Shown here: positions 22,629-34,421 of the stretch, piece by piece
Layout: each line of letters starts with the position of its first letter
How positions within the stretch are numbered: the first letter of the stretch is position 1
Origin: Guyanagaster necrorhizus
Taxonomy: Eukaryota > Basidiomycota > Agaricomycetes > Agaricales > Physalacriaceae
Length of the DNA: 64,000 nt
Direction: 5' to 3'
NCBI RefSeq assembly: GCF_019112545.1
Contig: NW_025064885.1
Coordinates: 633,053-697,052 of the forward strand
Made by a program: the position numbers and the translations under genes
Notes under the pieces: generated by a model
Told to the model about the DNA's origin: nothing
Databases searched by the model: none
Seen by the model: only the letters and a program-made list of their open reading frames with translations

Positions 22629-23485
22629 ATGCAAACTATTAACCGTTTCCTCTATGGCCCCACACCCGAAGAGCGGGTTCGAGCATGGAAGAGCAAGCTT
22701 CGGTCAGAGACCCGTATCCTTGACCGGGAGATGAGACAGGTTGGCTTGTTGCCCGTCCCCTAGCACACAGCAAGGACTGACTAGCGTGCAGCTCGATGTG
22801 GCAACAAACAAGGCTAGGCAGAGCGTGAAGCAATTAGCATCGAAAGGCGATGTCAAGAACGCACGTATATTAGCTCGAGAGGTCGTCCGCAGTAACAAGC
22901 AGAAGGACCGCTTGTCTGTGAGCAAGGCGCGGCTAGGATCCATTGAGACACAGTTGTCTCAACAGATGGGTATGTAGCGATTCCATGATAATCCCATTCC
23001 AGTATAACAAAGTGCCATTTCAGCTATGATCAAAGTAACAGGGTCATTGCAGAAATCTACTCAAATCATGAAACTATCCAACTCTCTGATAAAACTGCCG
23101 CAAATCAGTCAAACAATGCGAGAGATGAGCATGGAGATGACGAAGGTTGCTCTGAGATTCGCCTCAGTTATATCGCTTGCTGATATGCATTGGATAGGCT
23201 GGCATCATGGAAGAAATGCTGGGCGATACGCTAGACATGGATGAAGACGAAGAGTTGGAAGAAGAAGCTGATGCTGAGGTCGAAAAGGTCCTCTTTGAGT
23301 TGACGAATGGCAAACTGGGAGAAGCTGGGTCTGTTGGAACTGAACTTCCGGTGAGCTCCTTTGATTGGATGAACTGCATGATGTTTACACATCTCCAGCC
23401 GTTGGAAAGCAAGCTGGAGGACGCAGAAATAGAAAGGACGATGGAGCAGTATCGACAACAACTCAATGGCATTTTAAGTGGGTGA
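22629..23485 (+). CDS. VPS24: ESCRT-III subunit VPS24 (CHMP3)
   Basis: Snf7-family subunit of ESCRT-III, which remodels endosomal membranes in multivesicular body sorting. The chosen start gives MQTINRFLYGPTPEERVRAW; an in-frame ATG at 22560 would add 23 residues (MSWFGNFRS...). Core helices include ETRILDREMRQLD, KARQSVKQLASKGDVKNARI and LAREVVRSNKQKDRL, then LIKLPQISQTMREMSMEMTK. The acidic C-terminal part (DMDEDEELEEEADAEVEKVL) precedes the terminal MIM1-like helix region ending LNGILSG. Four short introns. The start is about 105 bp from that of HIS4, so both genes share a very small intergenic promoter. Confidence 0.93.
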
Positions 23486-23661
23486 CATAGGGGATCTGGA
23501 TTTGTGTAATATATACCTAGATGTACATTATTCGTTTATTTCGGACTTGTAATGGTCATTACTCATCAATTGGCGCCGCTATATCTTATCTCCACACCAC
23601 GTGGCATCGGAAGGAAACGCAAAACTTTCGGTCACATCAACCTTCTTTCCCTTGTACAGAC

Positions 23662-25476
23662 ATGTTCACTTCCAGGTCCTTCGCTGGCATTGCCCAGGGA
23701 GCACTCAAACGTTCTCAAGTATGCTTCCGAATGCACTTAATCTACTTCAAACTCATCGTGCAGCAGGGTCTCAGGCGCTACGCCACTGTCTCGCCGACAG
23801 CTGGTTTTGCCGGCCAAAAGGGCAGTAATGTGCGCTTTCACTACTGACAGCTTCCATGCTTGAGAACTCATGTTTATCTTCATACTATTGACAGGGAAAA
23901 TATACCGTTACGCTCATTCCTGGCGATGGTCAGTTCCATTCTCCATCTTGTTTTCCGGCTTAACGTATACGTTCTGTAGGTATCGGGCCCGAAATTAGCC
24001 AGTCGATCAAGGACATCTATGTTGCCGCCAACGTTCGTTAGCGTGCCATATTCTTTCAGCTACAGCTTTCTTAATGAATATCAGGTTCCCATCCAATGGG
24101 AGGAAGTCGACGTTACGCCGATTCTGAAGAACGGAAAGACGGTCATCCCAGACTTGGCTATTACCTCTGTCAAAAAGAATACTGTTGCACTGAAAGGTGT
24201 GTTTCAAGACCGCTTACGTGATTCATTCATTCATTCAGTCTTCAGGACCTTTGGCGACCCCCAGTAAGCATTAAACACGTTATATATACTCTTACCTCGG
24301 AGTGACATGGTGGACCAGTTGGCAGGGGCCACGTATCGCTGAACTTGACATTGCGTAGGACATTCAACCTTTTTGCCAACGTCCGACCCTGTGTATCTAT
24401 CCAAGGTTTCAAGACTCCATACGACGACGTGAATACTGTTCTTATTCGGGAGAATACTGAGGGAGAGTACTCAGGTATAGAACATGAGGTAATGAGACTA
24501 GGCCGCTATGTGGTGTTGAGCTAACGTATCACTCTCAGGTTATCGATGGCGTTGTTCAATCCATCAAACTCATCACCTGGGAGGCTTCCGAGCGTGTTGC
24601 TCGTTATGCCTTCCATTATGCGCAATCTAGCGGACGCAAACGCGTAACTGCTGTTCACAAAGCGAACATCATGTAGGTGTCTTGTCGCCGTTCACACCCA
24701 GATCTTACTTGGCATAGGAAAATGTCTGACGGCATGTTTTTGTCTGCTTGCCGAGAGGTCTCTAAGGGCTTCCCAGACATTGCTTATGACGAAGATCTGC
24801 TGGATCGCGTTTGCCTTCAGGTATGCCTGTTTTTCCTATATGCACAGACCCATTGCTCATGCCGTTCAGGTTGTGCAAAATCCAAGACCTTACTCCGACC
24901 GTGTCATGGTCATGCCTAATCTCTACGGCGATATCCTTTCGGACATGTGTGCCGGCCTTATTGGCGGCTTGGGATTGACACCATCGGGTAATATTGGTCG
25001 TGTAGGTCCCCACCGGATCACTCCCGTTGACAAATTCTCAATCTCTCCATCGTCAGGACGCGTCTATATTTGAGGCAGTTCATGGTTCTGCTCCCGACAT
25101 CGCTGGTACGCAATTCGTTAGTCTTTGTTTGACTCCCGGCCATATTTACATCACTCCGTAATTACAGGGAAGGGACTCGCTAATCCAACAGCCCTTCTGT
25201 TGTCATCCCTGATGATGCTAAGGTACGCTTCGTCTTGAGAATTCTAAGAGAACTCTGGTTGATCTGTTGGTCGTGAAGGCATATGAATCTCTATGAGCAC
25301 GCCGGTAAAATCGAAAAGGCCGCTCTGACGGTAAGCGATCAAGAGTCTTGAACGGATCTCAACGTCTCATTGTGTTGCAGACTATTGCGGAAGGTAAGAC
25401 GATCACTGGTGACTTGGGTGGCAAAGCTTCCACAAAGGAGTATACTGCGGCCATCATCCAGAAGCTTCAGCAATAG
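23662..25476 (+). CDS. IDH2: NAD-dependent isocitrate dehydrogenase subunit 2 (catalytic), mitochondrial
   Basis: Catalytic-type subunit of mitochondrial NAD-IDH. It starts [19 protein letters not shown] with a presequence continuing [10 protein letters not shown]. Motifs are [58 protein letters not shown] (diagnostic of IDH2), [58 protein letters not shown] and [20 protein letters not shown]. It ends [14 protein letters not shown] at a TAG. About ten introns, some very close together near 25060-25390. Its partner IDH1 lies on the opposite strand at 9007-10600. No catalytic residue appears lost. Confidence 0.94.
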
Positions 25477-25908
25477 AGCAGAAGTGCATGTACATACATC
25501 TGGATACTGGACTAGAGTACATTAATCGAAACGGCCGCCTAATATATTGATGAGGATACTGGAAACAATGGGGCATCAAGAGACATCACTCCCGCAGGGG
25601 ACCATTAACGGATCGAGCGTGGGAAGATACGACAATCACAGCTCGTCACAGACAACTCAGTTACTTAAGGGCTGCGCTCATTCACTCCCGATAAGCACCA
25701 CCTCGCATTCTTTCCCCCCACTCGCCCTACAGGGCAAAGCCATCCAATTCACAGATCTTGCCAACTTTTAAAGGTATTTCTTCCGCTCTACGCCCTCTCG
25801 CTGGCTCAGCGCTCACCAGGCAACAGCTAAACCTTACTTCAACATATAAGCAAAAACCCAAAAAAGACTTTATAACACTTTTCTCGTTTCAAACTCTTTA
25901 CGAACGAC
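25477..25908. other. Intergenic gap, 5' flank of SSD1
   Basis: Between the IDH2 stop and the SSD1 start. It probably holds the SSD1 promoter and 5' leader. A CT/A-rich tract precedes the ATG. I see no gene. Confidence 0.6.
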
Positions 25909-28900
25909 ATGACGGACGAAATAACGGTACCAGTTCAAGCGCGAAAAGATGATAAGAGGCCCGCCGCGTCAGGCAATGGTCGCGGTCCAAAAAGGAACCC
26001 TTCAATCAGCAAGCCAGCAGCTGCTATCGCCCAAGGTGGCCCAAGGCCTTCTTCAAGGTCGAGCAACAAGAAGTCGTCGACTCCTGCGACAGAGTCCGGC
26101 TCAGATACAGCCACGAGAAAGGTTTCTGAGACAGCGAAGAAGCCTGACCAGCGGAACAAGGGCCAGTCAGGCGGTCGTCCTCCAGCGCACCGCAAAGCGC
26201 AGCCTTCAGTTCAGAACGCGCGTCCCAATGGGTCCAAGGACCAGTCGTCGAAGCAGTCTACGCCCACACCATCCCAATCCAAGGAGTCGAGTGACGCTCT
26301 GTCATCATTGCAGAGGGTCATCGCCGACCTCAGAACTACGTCACCCCAGCCACCCGGTAGCAACACTTTCCCAATGCCTGCCGCTCAAGCGCCCACTTCT
26401 TCTCTCCCACTCAATGCCCCGGTCTTCCAACCAGGAGCTGCTGCGTATCCCGGGCTGAACACTGCAGACGTCAAACATCGCAAGGCAGCGTCCATGGGCG
26501 CATCTGGTCTCTCCGGGAATTTCAATTCCTTCGCACCTGGCCTGAAGGCGATGATGGAAGACGTTGAAGACGGCAGCATGCCCCTGGAAGATGGCGAGAT
26601 TCACGAGACCTTCTACCCCTCCCAGGGACACCAGCCCCGTTCTCAGTCTCAGAGTTTTACTGCTCCTCGTTTCGCGGCATTGGCACAACAAGAGCAGATA
26701 GAAGCTGTTGGTCCTACTGGCCGCCCTCAGCTCGCGCCAAATTTTATGTTTGGTGCCAAGAAACGCGGCGGAGGGATGATGGGACCGCCAATCGATGAAG
26801 AAGACGTGGGTTTCCAATTTCCTCAACAGCAACAACCATATTCCCCCGAAGTCCCCACCCAGGAACCTATCCAGCACAGGAAATCAGACAGCGGTGAAAT
26901 TACTGGTATCATGGCTGAGCAGGTACGTGGCTCCTTCTAATCCCTCTAAGGACCCGACTATATGCATGTACATCTTTTCAGATCGCCATTCAGAACCAAA
27001 TCGAGGCGCTGCAACAACAGCAGCAGGCACTCTATCAGCAACAGCTCGCGTCAAATCAGGTCCTTTCCTTCCAGACGGCTGGATTAGCTCCGAACAGGAC
27101 GAGTGTTCATCGACGCGTTCACAGCACTGTTCCCATGGGTGGAATAGGCGCTAGCGGCTTTGGAGGTCCGCAGCCCACTATGGGTCAGTTCGGTCACTAC
27201 AGCGGCCTCAGCGTTAGCATGGACGGACAAGCCCAAGCTATGCCTCGAGGACATGGGCGACGGCACAGTGTCAACGTTGTCAACAAGCCCGGGGGCGGAG
27301 GTGGCTCTATCAGTTACAATAGCAATCCTTACGGACAACAAGAAGGGTTCGATGATGGTTTTGCCCCACCCGGTTTTGGTGGACATTCTCGTCAGGCTTC
27401 TCGAGCCGATTCTAGTTGGCGTATCAGTAAGATCAATCTCGTTCAAGTGATTAACCCGATATTTGTTTACAATACATCTTACAGATGGTGGTGTCGGCGG
27501 GGTGCCTACCAACAGCAACAATGGTTTTGCAGCAGACCTCGCTCAAGCTCAAGCCCAACTCCAGAGTCTGCAGCAATTCCGTGCGGCAGCCGGGGGCCAT
27601 CATCATAAAATGCCATCATTCAGCTTCCCCAACATGTTGCCTAATATGATGGCAGCGAATATGATGGGCATGGGCCTTGGCGGTATCAATCTATTGCAGC
27701 AACAACAGCAACAATTCCAGTCCCAGCTCCAGCAACAGTCTAACCAGCCCCAACGAAAGTCCCTCTTTGCGCCATATCTACCTCAAGCGTCCTTGCCCCC
27801 TTTGCTTGCAGCGGGAAAATTGGTTGTTGGAATTTTGCGGGTCAACAAGCGCAATCGATCTGATGCATACGTCGCCACCGAAGTCCTTGATGCAGACATC
27901 TATATATGCGGGTCGAAGGATCGCAACCGGGCTCTTGAAGGCGACATTGTCGCCGTGGAGCTCCTGGATGTTGATGAAGTTTGGGGGACGAAGAAAGAGA
28001 AGGAAGAGAAAAAGAGAAAGAAGGAAGAGAACTCTGCATACGACGTTAAGTCGAGCGCCGGCCGCAAAGACGATAAGAAGAAAGATGACGTTGAAGTTGA
28101 GGGTCAAGGTCTTCTCCTGTTCGAAGATGAAGAGTATGTCTGATTTTAACGATTTTCCGACAGGATGTAACTAACCGCTTCTTCCTCAGAGTCACTGACG
28201 ATGTTAAACCTCAGTTTGCCGGCCATGTTGTTGCTGTGGTAGAAAGGATGCCTGGCCAGTTGTTCTCCGGAACTCTGGGCCTCCTTCGTCCCTCTTCTGC
28301 CGCCACGAAGGAAAAGCAAGAAGCGGAGCGTCGCGAACGTGAAGGCGATCGTGGAGATGAGCCTAGGCGCGGTCCCATCGAACGTCCTAAGATTGTCTGG
28401 TTTAAGCCTACAGACAAGCGCGTACCTCTCATTGCGATTCCTACTGAGCAAGCCCCACCTGACTTCGTTCAGAACTCTGAGGCGTACGTTGACAAGCTTT
28501 TCGTTGCTTGCATCAAACGTCATGTACGTGATTCTTTGAAAAATATACAATGTAGCTGATCCAAGCTTGTATATTTAGCCTATAAGCTCGTTGCATCCTT
28601 TCGGTACTCTGGTTGAGGAACTCGGTCCGATTGGCGATATCGAAGTAGAGACGAGTGCTCTTCTGAAGGACTGCAATTTCCCTACAGAAGACTTCACGGA
28701 CAATGTCCTGAAGTGTTTGCCGCCGATGCCTTGGTCGTGAGTCATTTCATCTCTTCCCTTCTTTTTCTCTCTCACAACGTTTCAGAATTCCGGAAAGAGA
28801 ATTCGAGGTCCGGAAGGATCTTCGTGGTAAACGTATCTTTACTATCGATCCGGATACTGCAAAGGACCTTGATGATGCTGTTTCGATCAACCTCAACGAA

Positions 28901-30865
28901 GACGGCACCTATGATGTTGGCGTTCATATTGCTGATGTTTCTTACTTCGTCAAGCCAAACACTGCCCTCGACCGTGATGCTCGCAAGCGCGCAACGAGTG
29001 TGTATCTAGTTCAACGTGCTGTGCCAATGCTTCCTCCGTCTCTCAGTGAACAGTTATGTAGTCTTGTTCCTGGACAAGATCGCCTCGCATTCACGGTCAT
29101 CTTCACCATGAATAAAGAGGCCAAGGTCTTGAGCAAATGGTTTGGCAAGACCATCATAAGGTTTGCTGAATATTGATTTATAGCGAACGTGACCGACGCT
29201 GATTTTGTATGCAGATCCGCCAGTAAGCTTAGTTACTCGGACGCTCAGAACGTGATTGAAGGCAAAGTTTTGGGTGGTGTTGTGATATCTCCTGAGCATA
29301 ATGCCAGCGATATCGAACATGACATCCGGATTTTGGATGATCTGGCCAAGAAGTTGCGAGCCCAAAGGTTTGAGAATGGCACTTTAAGCTTGGACTCCCT
29401 GCGCTTGCAGTTCAAGCTAGATGATACCGGATTACCTGTTGACTGTTGGCAATATCAACATGTTGATGCAAATGAGCTGATAGAGGAGGTATGTGTCACC
29501 TGCCTATTGGTCTTCTTGGTCTTGATTGTTCACGTATCTTAGTTCATGCTCCTCAGTAACATCACGGTAGCTCAACATATTGCCTTCCATCTACCTGAGC
29601 AAGCACTTCTCCGTCGCCATGACACTCCTATCGAGCGTCGTCTCAACACCTTCCGGGAACGTGCGGAGCGATTAGGTTACCAGATGGATACTTCGACGTC
29701 GGGTACCCTCATGCGATCATTTGAAGCAATCAAGGATCCTACTGCTCGCAGGCTTCTCGAATTGCTCTCGTTCAAAGTGACTTACCGCGCGAAATACTTC
29801 TGTTCTGGAATGCTTGATATTGCAAAATATCATCACTATGCTCTCAACGTCCCTTTGTACACCCACTTCACGTCTCCAATCCGTCGTTATGCTGACATTC
29901 TTGTTCACCGTCAACTTGAGTCAGTATTGCAAACTGGATGTGGGTCACGTCTCCCTATAAAATGCCCTTGTTTTGACGTATTTCGCTACCTTCGCAGCTG
30001 AACCTAAGTTCACTATGGATCGCGATGCCGTTGCCAAAGTGGCTCAGCAGTGCAATATGTAGGTTTCCTCGCCATGTGTTATTGAGATGCAGCTTATGCA
30101 CATTGCAGTAAACGCGACTCGGCGAACTTGGCTCAGGAACAATCAGCCCACCTGTTCCTTTGCGTTCTCATTTCCGACTTGACCCAGCGCTATGGTCCAG
30201 TTGTTCGTCAAGCTAAAGTTGTTGGTGTTTTGGATGCTGCTTTTGATGTCCTTGTGCCCGAATTCGGTATCGAGAAGCGCGTTCATGTTGACCAGATGCC
30301 CATTGACGTAAGAAATTTTGTTGTATCCACTTATAAAGATTATGATACATTCTTTTTTTCCAGAATCACGTCTATGAAGAGCACACACACACGTTGCAGA
30401 TCTACTGGTCAACCAAGGACGTCATCAGCTGGTTAGCCGAGAACAGCGACGACGAGCATTTGAAAAAGGTGAAACAGAATGCGGAGCAGCATGCACTTAA
30501 GATGGAGGTTGCTTCACGCTCCGTCCATGACGAGAAGGCCTTGTTCGACGAGGACGAAGCGGATGACGATGAAATTGTTCTAGGGCGCGCCGAAGCGTCG
30601 GCGGATGAGAACGAGACATCGAAACAAAGGTTACTGTCGATCGCCAAGATGAAGCCCGAGTTCGAGGGGTTGAGGACGACACCCGCTGGGCATCTGATTC
30701 AGGATATCAGGGAGCTCATGAGCGTTCCTGTAAGTGTATTTTCACCGTGCCGATGCGTGCGTATTGAATATGTCTAAACAGGTCATCGTGACTGCTGATT
30801 TGACCAAGTCGCCACCGGTCATCAAAGTATACAGTGTCAACCCTTACGCCATCGAGCAGAAATGA
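25909..30865 (+). CDS. SSD1: SSD1/Dis3L2-like RNase II family RNA-binding protein
   Basis: A very large protein of roughly 1,350 residues. The N-terminal 500 or so residues are low complexity: basic, Ser/Pro/Gln-rich with GEIHETF-type patches and a poly-Gln stretch, typical of the regulated N-terminus of Ssd1. Cold-shock domains follow ([58 protein letters not shown]). The RNB domain begins [12 protein letters not shown] and contains [50 protein letters not shown] and [18 protein letters not shown]. An S1-like end region has [18 protein letters not shown]. Yeast Ssd1 binds mRNAs of cell-wall proteins and is inactive as a nuclease. Here the four acidic RNB positions are all present. About ten introns. 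Confidence 0.93.
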
Positions 30866-31300
30866 TCATCGGACGGCCGTAGCAAACAATCTCCATTTTA
30901 GTTCGGACTGCAATACGTGTACTTTTAGCCAACTTCCCTTTCTTTCTTCTCTCTTCTAACGCCTCTCTCTTTACAACAAGGCATTCTTTTACTGACTACG
31001 GTCTTCCTAGCTTTAATGATGTCTGGTGTTAGTGCCAGGGTGGTAAACTGTATTTTTTTCGACATGTAAGATTTGTTATTGACGTACGGGAAACTGAAAA
31101 AATTACTATACATACATATGCATATGGAATCACTTTGACATGCTTTTTATTCCGTTGTGGTCTGAAGCTGATTCGAACTTGAACGTTTAATTTTAGCCGT
31201 TGTTTTATCTTGGTGAGCTTCGAGGCCCTTTTATTGACCAAGTCCGATCCTTCTTTCATCATCCACAAACAGCTCTAATGCCTACCAGTATACACAAGTG
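30866..31300. other. Intergenic gap
   Basis: This holds the SSD1 3' flank and the 5' flank of the RTA1-like gene. It is T-rich early on (TTTCTTTCTTCTCTCTTCT-type tract near 30940). No gene is supported. Confidence 0.6.
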
Positions 31301-32398
31301 ATGCTATTCTCTCCTTGCCATCTTCTCATCAACGCTGTCGTGTTGAAGAAACGAGGTCAGCTTTTCCCTTCTCCTGCAGACCTGTCGAACGATCCCAACA
31401 ACCCGCTTCGGTACATCGCGACTAATGTTCTCACTGCAGTCGCGTTCAGTACGTCTGCCTCCACACTGCAATCGTCGGCGACTTATGGAGTCATGGAAGG
31501 TTTTATGCTAACGACCGCCCTCATTCAAACGTATTGGATGAAGCGATGGGGTGCAAGGCGGATGATGCCAATGACTATCGGCGCATACAGTGCGTTTTTT
31601 TTCCCAATCCATCCTTCCACATGGTTATATCTAACCTCCATTCGCATTTGGGATAGGCACACGGTTCGGCCTACACACGCACCCAGAATCAAAGGGAATA
31701 TACATCGTGGAATATCTCTTCGTTGTGCTGTCCGTAAGCTCTGGTTCTGTTGGTCCTTTATGCAAAGATGACCATTTCGAGACTCCACAGCCATACGCGT
31801 TCATTTCAGCCAACTACGTCCTCCTAGGTCGCCTTTCGCGGTACCTGAGAGCACCGGAGCATTTGTTGATAAACCCGCCACGAATCACGGCAGTCTTTAA
31901 TGTGACTACATTTCTGATTCAGGTAGGTACCGTGTTGGTATAAAAGCTTATGGTGAACGAATGGCAAAAGGCTACCGGAGGTGCAGTGACGATTGGATCT
32001 CGTGTAAGTGGTCGTTCCTCTACAATCCGAGCTGAATGAAAACCAGGGCCCCTCAAGATATTCCTCGTAGGACTAGCACTGCAACTGGGGCGTTCTTCAT
32101 CTTCACATGCATATTCCTGACGTTCCTACGACGCATGAACATGACATTTAGGAGGCCAACACAGCGGGACGGAAGAGGTGGTATGATGACTAGCGGACTC
32201 TGGTAGGCAGACTTTTTGTCAGCTATATTGGTATCCTGGTATGTGAGAATCACGTCAAGTACTGTGAAATTGCAGAAACGATTTGTGTACCGGACGATAG
32301 AACTTTCGGAAGGCTCCGAAGGTCGACTGGACAACGATGGAATCGTCCTTCTATGGTTTGGACACGCTGCCGCGATATACGTTCCATTTTGGCCCTGA
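31301..32398 (+). pseudogene. RTA1-like seven-helix membrane protein, apparently frameshifted
   Basis: The translated segments match the fungal RTA1/RTM1 family (membrane proteins linked to lipid-drug resistance): NPLRYIATNVLTAVAFS, FGLHTHPESKGIYIVEYLF, FISANYVLLGRLSRYLRAP, FNVTTFLIQATGGAVTIGS, LKIFLVGLALQLG, then AFFIFTCIFLTFLRRMN, and finally FVYRTIELSEGSEGRLDND and YVPFWP. Introns join most pieces. Between LALQLG and AFFIFT, however, the frame slips by one base at a G4 run (32087-32090) and no acceptable intron repairs it without deleting a membrane helix. Either the gene is broken here or the assembly lacks one G. The start at 31301 is tentative, and the N-terminus looks short. The protein also stops soon after FWP. 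Confidence 0.6.
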
Positions 32399-32527
32399 AG
32401 ATTCATTCTTCCAGTTCATGTGGAGCATGATACAGAACTGAAGTTATTGAACGGAGATGAATCATAAATTCCTTGTTTATACGTTGTATGAAAGCTTGAT
32501 TCAATACACAGTAGAAAGGAGACCCAC

Positions 32528-33097
32528 TTAGAGACCACTGAGAAATGCAGCCAAACCAGTTGAACTTTGAGTAGCCTTGTCCCGTTCCTCCCGTGTACGG
32601 CTTTTGGCAAGCATATCTTGCAAAACGGACTTGTTCTTTTGACGAAGCTTAGGCCGCGCAGATGTCGACGGGTTGGGAGTCGGGATTTTGGAGACGACTG
32701 AGGCGGCTTTGGCGACGGGCTCTGGCTCTGGGACTGCCACTACGGGGTCCCTATTTGTACGTCTGTTTCGTCTCCCATAGATGACAGCATTCCCTTTCTG
32801 AACCTCCTTGTCATTTGCAAACCTGCAATCTCTGCACCGCACCGTCCTAATCCTCTTTGATTTTCCTTCGTTGCATCCTTTGTTGACGCGTTGCAGCCGA
32901 GAGCCGCTGAGGCCGTCAAGAAGAAAAGTACCGCATCTCGAGCAGAAGTCTGGGTTCTCGAGAGCATGCTGGCGCTTGATACGTGTCGCATGAAGAGCAG
33001 ATAGTGACGGCGAGACTGTGAGATATGCATAGGGCAGCAACTGGTGAAATTTTGAGGTGGATGGGTCGACGGATTGTGTATCCGAATTTGCATTCAT
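32528..33097 (-). CDS. Rpr2/Snm1-type RNase P/MRP protein subunit
   Basis: A single exon of 189 residues. The N-terminal helical region LPYAYLTVSPSLSALHATRI and the pair of zinc-binding cysteine knuckles, DFCSRCGTFLLDG and TVRCRDCRFANDKE, match the Rpr2/Rpp21/Snm1 family of small proteins found in RNase P and RNase MRP. The long loop between the knuckles and the basic C-terminus (RPKLRQKNKS, LAKSRTREERDKA) resemble Snm1-like fungal members more than Rpp21, but I cannot decide between P and MRP. It would act in tRNA 5' processing or rRNA processing in the nucleus. Its start lies only 57 bp from the divergent Zn2Cys6 gene. Confidence 0.8.
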   Translation of the reverse strand: MNANSDTQSVDPSTSKFHQLLPYAYLTVSPSLSALHATRIKRQHALENPDFCSRCGTFLLDGLSGSRLQRVNKGCNEGKSKRIRTVRCRDCRFANDKEVQKGNAVIYGRRNRRTNRDPVVAVPEPEPVAKAASVVSKIPTPNPSTSARPKLRQKNKSVLQDMLAKSRTREERDKATQSSTGLAAFLSGL

Positions 33098-33154
33098 GGT
33101 AACGACTAGGTGGTTGAGGACAAAAGCCGAAATTGTTGATTTGTCACAATTAAT

Positions 33155-34409
33155 ATGTCAATTCGTCCGCACCATAAGACACGAAGTGGATGCAAAACAT
33201 GCAAGCGACGCAGAGTCAAGGTATGCACTTATTGTCGGCCCTTGTACAGTCGACTCAGTCGTTGCCAAAATAAAGTGCGACGAGGAACGTCCTATGTGCA
33301 AAAACTGTACGAGAAGAGGCATAGAATGTGTCTGGATCAACCCAGCACCATCTATCCATCCCCCTTCCACAGTATCGAGGCATACTGGCGCAGGTTCATT
33401 CGACCTGCTGACTCTCGAGCTCATGCACCACTATGCTGCCGCTACTTCCCACTCACTTTCTTCTGATCCTGCTGCCGCAAGCGTATGGCGAATCGTCATT
33501 CCCAAAATCGCGTTCAATCCTAAAAATCAATGTCTCCTCTGTGCTATTCTCGCCATGTCCGCGCTTCATGCTCACTACGCTGATCCCACGGCAGGTCAGT
33601 ACGCTGTAGCTGCGAGCACCTACCACCAGCAGGCCAAAACGGAGTTACATAGGGCAGAAGCGGATGGAAAGACGGATATTGATGCCGTCTTTCTCACTTT
33701 GTCTCTTGTCGCACTTTATGAGTTCGCTACGTCATCCATAATCTCCCTATACTCTGGCGAGTGGCATATCACGATCCGTAGTATCCCCCTCAAGGTTGCA
33801 AAAAGCTGGCCACAGCTCCAGGATGGTGTTCTGCGTCCAATGCTGGTCACAATGGCGCCAGTGATCATACCTACATCTTTTGAAGAACCGTTTCCATCAT
33901 CCTTATCGACCCTTTTGGGCACGGCGCACCCGTCACCAGACGTTGGGGAGTTTCATGACGTATCGGTGTACGATGCCTATAAAGATACGATACGTATCCT
34001 CAAGATATCATGGAAAGCCTCATTTCAGAAAGATTACTGTATGTATGCATCGTGTATGTGGTGGTCAATGGTACCCAATATGTACTTTCGCTTGTTGGAA
34101 GAGCGGAAACCGCGGGCACTCATCATCTTGGCGCATTACTACGTTATGATGAAAAGGGTGGCGGAGGATGGCCCGTGGTGGGTGAGAAAGCAGTGGGGTA
34201 ATGAGGCAGCAAGGATCGTCTCTGCACTTGATGTGCGATGGACACCTTGGCTGGGATGGCTCTCGAGTCAGTTGGACCAACCATATGAGGGTCAGCCATT
34301 TCACTTCGCGGGCACGGATTCCATGAATTGGTTGAACGAGGTAGGATCATTGATGCCTCCTGCCCTGGATTTCATGAATTGGTGGAGTGAGGCTGGATCG
34401 TTAAATTAG
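33155..34409 (+). CDS. Zn2Cys6 fungal transcription factor
   Basis: Two exons, joined so that the binuclear cluster is complete: SGCKTCKRRRVK then CDEERPMCKNCTRRGIECVW, with the C-x2-C-x6-C-x6-C-x2-C-x6-C spacing. The rest is the helical fungal-specific regulatory region (DLLTLELMHHYAAATSHS, CLLCAILAMSALHAHYADP, TDIDAVFLTLSLVALYEFA, ALIILAHYYVMMKRV), as in the PF11951-type regulators. Target genes are unknown. The last 30 residues contain an imperfect tandem repeat (MNWLNEVGSL / MNWWSEAGSL) and the stop lies inside a perfect inverted repeat. The intron falls within the DNA-binding domain at the conserved Lys-Cys junction. Confidence 0.92.
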
Positions 34410-34421
34410 GGCAGGAGGCAT
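34353..34421 (+). repeat. 14-bp perfect inverted repeat spanning the stop codon
   Basis: ATGCCTCCTGCCCT (34353-34366) is followed 41 bp later by its exact reverse complement AGGGCAGGAGGCAT (34408-34421). The TAG stop of the Zn2Cys6 gene (34407-34409) lies at the edge of the right arm. In mRNA it could fold into a GC-rich stem. The arms flank the second unit of a direct repeat. Confidence 0.85.
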
